NCBI GenBank assembly: GCA_002298145.1
Contig: DBMP01000029.1
Coordinates: forward strand, 214,533-278,532
Source: Spartobacteria bacterium UBA695
GTDB lineage: Bacteria > Verrucomicrobiota > Verrucomicrobiia > Chthoniobacterales > Chthoniobacteraceae
Length of the DNA: 64,000 nucleotides
Direction of reading: 5' to 3'
The notes beneath the pieces were generated by a model. It had not been told where the DNA came from. It searched no databases and saw nothing but the letters and a program-made list of their open reading frames with translations. Positions 57,376 to 64,000 of this stretch are shown here, piece by piece (within the stretch, counting starts at the first letter, position 1; each line of letters opens with the position of its first letter). The position numbers and the translations under genes were made by a program.

Positions 57376-59844
57376 TTAAGCCAGCAGCTTATTGACCGCC
57401 GCGCGGAGCGTCTGGATGCTCACGGGCTTGGTCAGGTGCTCGGAGAACCCGGCCTCCAGGCTGGCCCGGACGTCCTCGTCGGTACCGTAGCCGCTGAGCG
57501 CGACGGCCCGCACACGCCCGCGCAGCCGCCGGGCGATCTCCAGGCCGCTGCCGTCGGGCAGGCCGAGGTCGCTAACAAGAAGATCAAACTGCACCTGCTC
57601 CGCCCGCTTCAGCGCGTCCGCCACGGTCCCTGCGGTCGCCACCGTATAGCCCCACTGGCGCAGCAGCCGGGCCATGATGCGGGCCGTATCCTCGTGGTCC
57701 TCCACGAGCAGGATCCGCCGCGAGGGTCCCGGCGCTGGCTCCGCTCCCGGGCTCTCCACGGCGGGCTTGGGCCCCGGCTCGACGGTCCCCAGGTCGACGG
57801 TAAAAACGGCGCCATGCTCCCGGCCCTCGCTCGCGGCGGAGAGGGTCCCGTGGTGCATCTCGACGAGCGCTTTGGCAATGCTCAGCCCGAGGCCGAGGCC
57901 GCCAAAACGACGCTTGCGCGAAGCCTCCCCTTGTTCAAAGGCGTTGAAGACACGCGGAAGCACGTCGGGTTCGATGCCAATGCCGTTGTCGGCCACGGTG
58001 ATCCGCACCCGGCCCCCCGGTTCGTCGACCGTACGCACCTCAACGCGGCCCCCTTCCGGCGTAAATTTGACGGCGTTTTTGACCAAGTTCCAGAACACCT
58101 GGCCGAGCCGCGCCGGGTCGGCCCGCACCCAGTGGCGGCGCGCCTCCAGGCCGAGCACTAGCTCCTGGCCCTTGGCCGCCAGGTCAGAGCGGCAGATCTC
58201 CAGCGCGGCTTGCAGCGAGGCGTGCACGTCCAGGGGCTCCGGCCGCAGGATCAGCTTGCCCTGGGAAATGCGCGTGACGTCCAGCAGGTCGTCGATGAGC
58301 CGGGCCTCCAGCTCCACATTGCGGTGGATGGCCTCGATGTCGGCCTGCCAGGCCTCCGGGAGCCGCCCCGAGTCCTCCATGGCCGTCACCATGGCCAGTA
58401 CGGGGGTGAGCGGGGTGCGCAGCTCGTGGCTGAGCACGGCAATAAATTGGTCCTTGGCCTGGTTGGCCGCCTCGGCCGCCTCCTTGGCCGCCTCCAGCGC
58501 TATGCGCGCCTGACGCATCATCCGCATGTCCTCGGCCACGCCCAGGAGGCCGGAGACCCGGTTTTGCGAATCCCGCAGCGGTATTTTGCTCACCCGCATC
58601 CAAATCACCGTCCCATCGGGGAGATTTTCGGCCTCCTCATAGCCCATTTTCGCCTCGCCGGACTCGATGATCTGCAAGTCATCCCTCCGGTAGCGCTCGG
58701 CGGCCTCCTTTGTGAAAAGCTCAAAGTCGTTCTTCCCCACAATCTCCTCCGGGGAGCTCAGATCCAGATCGCGAGCCAAAGCCATGTTGCACCCCAGGTA
58801 GTTGGAGGCGCGATCTTTCCAAAAAATGCGATGGGGAACGGTGTCGAGGATCTGCTGAAGGGTCCCGCGCGAATCGTAAAGAGCGTTCTCGATCTGCTTG
58901 CGTTCAAGGACATTGGCCACGGAGTCGGCGAAAATCCGCAGCCGCCGGACATCTTCCTCGGACCAATGAACCGACCGGGTCAGCGTACGCAGCCCCACCC
59001 CGCCGCGCACCCGCCCCCCCCGGCCCCGCAGCGGCATGACCAGAACCGAGCGAACCCCATGCATTTGGTGTTTCTCCGCGTCGTAGCTCCCGGCGCCGGG
59101 CCAGTCGTCGACGTCCATGATCTGCACGTTTTTGCCAGTGAAAAGCTGCTGCTCTGCCCAGGGGAATTCGCCGACCAGGACCGCCTTGTATTTTTCCTTG
59201 AGGTCATCCCCCACCGCCGACCACGAGTAGACCACGCTCCAGGTCGACATATCCGCCGAGATCTGGGATACAAACGCCTCCTCGGCCCCGATGAACTGCC
59301 CCACGGTCCGGAGGCTTTCGCGGATTTCGTGGTCGATCTCCGCCCCGGTACACGAGGCAAACCGCCCCAGAATGGCAGTAATGAGCCGATCAAAGGTAAT
59401 CTGGCGCTGGCGCTCGGCCTCCGTTGCTTTCCGCTCAGAGATATCCTCGATGAGCGTCATGTAACAATCCGGCTCCGCCCCCTTGCGCCACATCGGCACC
59501 GCCGTAGCCGAGATCCAAACAAGGGAGCCATCGGGGCGGATGTAGCGTTTCTCAAAAGTGAATGTGTCGAGAGTCTCGGCCCGCAATTGCGCGATCAGCC
59601 GCAGATTTTCCGGGCGGTCGTCGGGATGGGTCAGCGTCACAAAGTCCATCTGCCGCAACTCCTCGTCGGGGCGGCCCGCGATTTCGCAAAACTTGGCGTT
59701 AAACTCGATAAAGCGCCCCGTGCGGATGTCCACGAGCGTCATCCCGATGGGCGCTTGCTCGTAGATGGCACGAAACCGCCGCTCGCTTTCCCTCAGCGCA
59801 TCCAGTTCGCGGATTTCATGATCTGGGGATTTCGACGACTCCAT
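57376..59844 (-). CDS. Hybrid histidine kinase (PAS-GAF-PAS-HisKA-HATPase-receiver)
   Basis: 822 residues from ATG 59844 (GTG at 59859 adds five). Order: PAS (about 20-145, with RYIRPDGSLVWIS), GAF (about 150-310), PAS (about 320-440), HisKA SHELRTPLTPVL, HATPase with NLVKNAVKFTPEGG, DNGIGIEPDVL, GGLGLGLSIAK, then a receiver with LLVSDLGLPDG and TKP. No membrane helix and no output domain. It is the paralogue of the gene at 51311: kinase and receiver halves match closely while the sensor halves differ. Confidence 0.94.
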   Translation of the reverse strand: MESSKSPDHEIRELDALRESERRFRAIYEQAPIGMTLVDIRTGRFIEFNAKFCEIAGRPDEELRQMDFVTLTHPDDRPENLRLIAQLRAETLDTFTFEKRYIRPDGSLVWISATAVPMWRKGAEPDCYMTLIEDISERKATEAERQRQITFDRLITAILGRFASCTGAEIDHEIRESLRTVGQFIGAEEAFVSQISADMSTWSVVYSWSAVGDDLKEKYKAVLVGEFPWAEQQLFTGKNVQIMDVDDWPGAGSYDAEKHQMHGVRSVLVMPLRGRGGRVRGGVGLRTLTRSVHWSEEDVRRLRIFADSVANVLERKQIENALYDSRGTLQQILDTVPHRIFWKDRASNYLGCNMALARDLDLSSPEEIVGKNDFELFTKEAAERYRRDDLQIIESGEAKMGYEEAENLPDGTVIWMRVSKIPLRDSQNRVSGLLGVAEDMRMMRQARIALEAAKEAAEAANQAKDQFIAVLSHELRTPLTPVLAMVTAMEDSGRLPEAWQADIEAIHRNVELEARLIDDLLDVTRISQGKLILRPEPLDVHASLQAALEICRSDLAAKGQELVLGLEARRHWVRADPARLGQVFWNLVKNAVKFTPEGGRVEVRTVDEPGGRVRITVADNGIGIEPDVLPRVFNAFEQGEASRKRRFGGLGLGLSIAKALVEMHHGTLSAASEGREHGAVFTVDLGTVEPGPKPAVESPGAEPAPGPSRRILLVEDHEDTARIMARLLRQWGYTVATAGTVADALKRAEQVQFDLLVSDLGLPDGSGLEIARRLRGRVRAVALSGYGTDEDVRASLEAGFSEHLTKPVSIQTLRAAVNKLLA

Positions 59845-59936
59845 TAATAGAAGCTTCACCGGGCCGGGGGCCGCGTCAAATCCAAGGGGGCCTAGAATGC
59901 CGGATTTTTTTTGATATCAGCACCCTAAAAAAACTT

Positions 59937-59975
59937 AGGACGGGACCGCTCGGGGGAAAGCGGTCCCGTCCTTTT
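59937..59975 (-). terminator. Strong stem-loop terminator
   Basis: AGGACGGGACCGCT (59937-59950) pairs perfectly over 14 bp with AGCGGTCCCGTCCT (59959-59972), loop of 8. T-runs lie on both sides (TTTT on plus; AAGTTTTTTT on minus), so it can stop the minus-strand transglutaminase-like gene before the kinase. Confidence 0.88.
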
Positions 59976-60028
59976 CGGGGGAACGGTTTGCGGCGGGGGA
60001 CCGCAAAGGATTTTATGGCTGGCTGCTA

Positions 60029-60577
60029 CTAGCGCCCGGCCACGCGGCGGCTGCCGCCCGCCGGGGTGTGGCAATAGGAGCCGGTGCGGTCGTAAGAGTA
60101 ATTGATGACGTAATCGCCCGCGCCCACGCTATCCGCCGCGATCGGCTCGGGAACGTTAGTCGGGTCGAGGATCCACCAGCGGCCCTCGTGCTTCCACATG
60201 AGCCACGCGTGGCTGATGCGGGACGTGCTCCGGGCCTTGCCGATGACGTAGCGGAGGTTGGCGGCATCGTTCATCTTGCTGGCCAGCCAGAGCGACTTCG
60301 CCTTGCAATCACCCGAGCGCTTGGCGGCCGTCACGGCGGGCATCTGCGCCACGTAGGGGGCATCGAAGGAATAACGGAAGTTGTAGCCTTGCCGGACCAG
60401 GGCGCGAACCGCCTCGAAGCTGGGGGCGGAACCGTTCAAGTGCCCCATCACCGCATCCACGGGAGCATTGTAAGGGTCGTACGGGGTCGCTCCGGACCGG
60501 CCATTGGAGAGGTCGGGGCGGGCAACCGCGAAGGCTGCGGTGAGAACTAGTAGTAATGGCGTTAACAGTTGTTTCAT
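60029..60577 (-). CDS. Exported transglutaminase-like cysteine protease fold protein
   Basis: 182 residues from ATG 60577 (ATG 60589 adds four). Signal peptide (MKQLLTPLLLVLTAAFAVA). The Cys-His-Asp triad of transglutaminase-like enzymes is visible: RSGDCKAKSLWLASKM (Cys), ISHAWLMWK (His), ILDPTN (Asp). Such small periplasmic members act as peptidases or crosslinkers on cell-envelope proteins; substrate unknown. It is followed by a strong terminator. Confidence 0.82.
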   Translation of the reverse strand: MKQLLTPLLLVLTAAFAVARPDLSNGRSGATPYDPYNAPVDAVMGHLNGSAPSFEAVRALVRQGYNFRYSFDAPYVAQMPAVTAAKRSGDCKAKSLWLASKMNDAANLRYVIGKARSTSRISHAWLMWKHEGRWWILDPTNVPEPIAADSVGAGDYVINYSYDRTGSYCHTPAGGSRRVAGR

Positions 60578-60752
60578 CAGGTGTCGCATTGCTGTTTAAC
60601 AGTTGTAGCTATATTCGTGCCAGCAATTCCCCGATGTCCTTTTCAGGGGCACCCTCCCCTCATACCCCACTTCTGACCTTTCAACCACGCGAAAAATCCG
60701 CAATTCTCGCTTCTCAATGCTGCGATTCCTGCTTTTCTAGGAAACCAGACCA

Positions 60753-62123
60753 ATGAAACTTAGGAACCGACTCCTCGCGCTTTTCTGCCTGATGATCTTC
60801 ATCGGGTTTGGCTTTCTCTACTTCCACGCCTGGGTGGTGCAGAAGCCCTTCGGGATCATCCTATTCATCACCGACGGCCTGACGACCAACACGCTGACGC
60901 CCACGCGGCTCTATCAGAGCGGGGCCAACGGTCGCCTGGCGCTGGAATCCTTTCCCCGGCTCGCACTCGTGAGAAACAGCGCGAACGACTACGCCGTCCC
61001 CGACTCCGCCGCCGCCGCATCCTCGCTCGCCACGGGCGTCAAGGGCAACCAGCGCGCCATCTCAACCGACGCGGGCGGCAAGCCGCTCCCCTCCATCCTC
61101 TCCCTGGCCCACGACGTAGGCCGCGCCACGGGCATCGTGACAACGGGCAACCTCACCGACCCGACGCCCGCCGCCTTCTACGCCCACGTAACGGACCGCC
61201 GCGACACGGCCTCCATCGCCCAGCAGTTTGTCCAGACGAACATCCTCGACGTCGCCCTCGGCGGCGGCATGAACGACTTCACACCCGAGAGCAAAGGTGG
61301 CGTGCGCAAGGACGGCAAGGACCTCTGGCTGGAACTGCGGGCCAAGGACCACAAGCTCGTGCGCAGCAAGGCCGAGCTGGAGAATACCCCGCTCTTCCTC
61401 ACCGCACCGTTGACGGGCATCTTCGCCAACTCCGAGCTGGCCTTTTCCTCGCAGGTGGAAAGCGGCAGCCAGCAGCCCTCGCTCTCCGACATGGTGCGGC
61501 GTTCGATCGAATTTCTGCAAATGCACCCGAAGGGGTACGTGCTGGTTGTTGACGCGGCGCTCGTGGGCCGCGCGGCAGAGCAGAACAACGGCGAGCGCGT
61601 GCTGACCGAAACGGCCGACTTCGACCGCGCCGTGGCCACCGCCCGCCAGTACGCGGGGGAAAAGGCGCTCATCCTCTGCGTGGGCAAGAACGACGTCGGG
61701 GGCCTGAGCCTCAACGGCTACCCGCTCAAGGCCGACCGGGGTGTCGCCCTCCTGGGCAGCAACGCGGCGGGCTACCCCTCGCTCACCTGGAGCACCGGCC
61801 CCAACGGCCCCCGCACCGCAGGCGCAACCGCTGCCACCACCGGCTCAGCGATAGCCTCCGGCACCGATGCCGCCGCCGCCACCACCCCGGCCCCGACCGC
61901 CACCCCGGCGGACGCCGCAGCAGCCACCGCCGCGGCCACTCCCCTTCCCGCCCCAAGCCCCGTGACGCAGGGCCCCAGCAAGGAACCGGCAGCCTTCTAC
62001 ACCCCGAAAGCCGTAAGCACCGCGCGCGACATGATCCTCCTCGGCACCGGTCCCGGCTCTGAGAGCATCGGCGGCTTCATGGAAAACACCGACGTTTTCC
62101 CGATCATCCAAAAGGGTCTGTAA
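60753..62123 (+). CDS. Alkaline phosphatase superfamily protein with degenerate metal site
   Basis: 456 residues with an N-terminal membrane anchor or signal (LLALFCLMIFIGFGFLYF). Alkaline phosphatase framework is clear: FITDGL (Asp41), the nucleophile block PDSAAAASSLATG (Ser85), LTDPTPAAFYAHVTDR. But later ligand blocks are lost: VVDAALVGRAAE where VExxxID...H is expected, VGKND where TADHE is expected, and STARDMILLGTGPG where the last His block begins with His. Most zinc/magnesium ligands are thus missing. A Pro/Thr/Ala-rich insert (about 350-410) interrupts the C-terminal part. Catalysis as a phosphatase is doubtful. Confidence 0.85.
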   Translation: MKLRNRLLALFCLMIFIGFGFLYFHAWVVQKPFGIILFITDGLTTNTLTPTRLYQSGANGRLALESFPRLALVRNSANDYAVPDSAAAASSLATGVKGNQRAISTDAGGKPLPSILSLAHDVGRATGIVTTGNLTDPTPAAFYAHVTDRRDTASIAQQFVQTNILDVALGGGMNDFTPESKGGVRKDGKDLWLELRAKDHKLVRSKAELENTPLFLTAPLTGIFANSELAFSSQVESGSQQPSLSDMVRRSIEFLQMHPKGYVLVVDAALVGRAAEQNNGERVLTETADFDRAVATARQYAGEKALILCVGKNDVGGLSLNGYPLKADRGVALLGSNAAGYPSLTWSTGPNGPRTAGATAATTGSAIASGTDAAAATTPAPTATPADAAAATAAATPLPAPSPVTQGPSKEPAAFYTPKAVSTARDMILLGTGPGSESIGGFMENTDVFPIIQKGL

Positions 62124-62185
62124 TCCCTTTCGGTTTTTATTTGGTGCCTTTTGCGCCTTTTTGCAGTTAACCTCTTTGTATTCTC

Positions 62186-63379
<1,194 letters not shown>

Positions 63380-63395
63380 GAGCGCCAGATATTAC

Positions 63396-63442
63396 GCCGG
63401 GGCGCAAAGGCCCCTTCCTTTGCGCCCCGGCACCCCTTTTTT
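63396..63442. terminator. Bidirectional rho-independent terminator (trpB / dodecin)
   Basis: GCCGGGGCGCAAAGG (63396-63410) pairs perfectly with CCTTTGCGCCCCGGC (63417-63431), loop of 6, followed by ACCCCTTTTTT on the plus strand. Convergent trpB and dodecin genes end on either side. Confidence 0.88.
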
Positions 63443-63454
63443 CCCCAATCGCTT

Positions 63455-63667
63455 CTACGGCGCTCCCTCGAAATCGAAGGAGATTTTCACGTTCACGCGG
63501 TATTGCGTGATTTTCCCATCCTCCACCGCCGCTTCAAATTCCTTGACGTAGACGGACTTGATATGACGGAGTGTTTTTGCCGCCTCGGCAACGGCCGCTT
63601 GGGCCGCGTCCTCCCAGCTCTTGTCGGACTGGGCGAGCAATTCAATGACTTTGACAATCTTGGCCAT
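63455..63667 (-). CDS. Dodecin
   Basis: 70 residues from ATG 63667; the frame continues upstream (ATG 63694, 63760) but dodecins start as MAKIVKVIEL. These small dodecamers store or buffer flavin. The aromatic Trp in SDKSWEDAAQAAV and the beta strands ITQYRVNVKISFDFE fit the family. An 8-bp hairpin lies 5 bp before the start. Confidence 0.9.
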   Translation of the reverse strand: MAKIVKVIELLAQSDKSWEDAAQAAVAEAAKTLRHIKSVYVKEFEAAVEDGKITQYRVNVKISFDFEGAP

Positions 63668-63672
63668 AAATC

Positions 63673-63692
63673 GGTTTCTGTTTTCAGAAACC
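63673..63692 (-). promoter_or_regulatory. Hairpin beside dodecin start
   Basis: GGTTTCTG (63673-63680) and CAGAAACC (63685-63692) form a perfect 8-bp stem with a 4-nt loop, 5 bp upstream of the dodecin ATG on the minus strand. It occupies the position expected for the ribosome-binding site; no purine-rich Shine-Dalgarno is visible elsewhere. Confidence 0.45.
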
Positions 63693-63799
63693 ATTTCGCC
63701 GCCCGGCCCGCGACTGGCTCCGGTAAAAACACCCCGGCATTTTTGGCTCTCCTCAACCATTCCCGGAGGCCTGATACAAAAGAATTCATCAGGAACTTG

Positions 63800-63814
63800 A
63801 GGAACTCAGGAAAA
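63800..63814. repeat. Partial copy of the 33656 repeat
   Basis: AGGAACTCAGGAAAA is identical to 33660-33674; the 3' half of the palindrome is not present. Confidence 0.55.
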
Positions 63815-63835
63815 AGACAGGAAATGGGCATTGAG

Positions 63836-63852
63836 CCTCGTTCGTAACGAGG
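63836..63852. repeat. Short palindrome CCTCGTT/AACGAGG
   Basis: Perfect 7-bp stem with 3-nt loop CGT. Its CCTCGTT start also begins the repeats at 22096 and 28092. Confidence 0.5.
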
Positions 63853-63966
63853 TGAAACCGATCGGGCTCGGGTGAAATCGCCTTTACTTTAAAATTCCAG
63901 GAAGCGCATTTTTCCCACCAGTTGGCGAGAGCCAGCCGGGACTTGATAACCCCGTGTAAAACGGCT

Positions 63967-63990
63967 GGCAATAGCCTAAACTCTATTGCC
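63967..63990. repeat. Palindromic repeat containing AAACTCTATT
   Basis: GGCAATAG (63967-63974) and CTATTGCC (63983-63990) pair perfectly over 8 bp. The sequence AAACTCTATT is shared with the hairpins at 16821 and 23949. Confidence 0.55.
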
Positions 63991-64000
63991 GTTTCCGGGC

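Larger units (their letters stand above)
63668..64000. other. Intergenic end region with several palindromes
   Basis: 333 bp without a gene I can support. Contains hairpin GGTTTCTG/CAGAAACC (63673-63692) next to the dodecin start, the repeat AGGAACTCAGGAAAA (63800-63814), the palindrome CCTCGTT/AACGAGG (63836-63852) and GGCAATAG/CTATTGCC (63967-63990). No promoter or RNA gene is recognised with confidence. Confidence 0.6.

Overview
This 64 kb window looks like chromosomal DNA from a GC-rich, Gram-negative bacterium, most probably of the Verrucomicrobiota or a nearby PVC lineage. That placement is an inference. It rests on a lipid A cluster using LpxI, the LL-diaminopimelate aminotransferase route to lysine, a ClpS-DUF2017 pair, a Pup-ligase-family protein in a didermal organism, a sialate O-acetylesterase, and exported proteins with Pro/Thr/Ala-rich linkers. 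I see no rRNA, tRNA, CRISPR array, prophage or intact insertion sequence. The window reads as core genome with a few GC-poorer inserts and many small palindromic repeats between genes.

Layout. 1-5531: a tightly coupled plus-strand operon (coiled-coil protein, secreted TPR protein, small exported protein, FHA-MoxR ATPase fusion). 5528-8484: lipid A operon lpxB / GnnA-like dehydrogenase / lpxI on the minus strand. 8547-13122: photolyase, sialate O-acetylesterase and a FIST sensor protein. 13132-15515: ECF sigma factor, putative anti-sigma factor, an exported protein and an acidic protein. 15658-19203: prepilin peptidase, serA and a GC-poor methyltransferase. 19396-28084: mgtA, aroK, a Sua5-type tRNA threonylcarbamoylation gene, murJ, an RlpA-like exported protein, DNA polymerase III delta prime and a DUF6228 protein. 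28583-31498: an orphan PafA/Dop-family protein and a multi-pass membrane protein. 31606-34599: ffh, rpsP, khpA and trpA. 34596-39331: two unknown genes, an ABC-F ATPase (uup) and recF. 39393-45140: two tandemly duplicated Sel1-repeat proteins downstream of thiC, which has a TPP riboswitch. 45226-51326: a ferritin-like protein, aldo/keto reductase, PfpI, SixA, YkgJ, a HAD phosphatase, dapL and xerD. 51311-59844: two paralogous hybrid histidine kinases around a glycosyltransferase, an iron-type alcohol dehydrogenase and ybeY-clpS-DUF2017. 60029-64000: a transglutaminase-like protein, a catalytically degenerate alkaline phosphatase homologue, trpB and dodecin.

The observations most worth a second look are: (a) families of short intergenic hairpins whose stems differ but whose loops keep a CTCYR core; (b) a PafA/Dop homologue with no Pup or proteasome gene beside it; (c) an alkaline phosphatase homologue that keeps the nucleophile serine but has lost most metal ligands; (d) a 107-nt imperfect hairpin next to a GC-poor gene bracketed by 22-bp direct repeats; (e) a hairpin that buries the ribosome-binding site of the FIST gene. 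None of these alone proves a new system. The hairpin family and the orphan ligase are the best leads.
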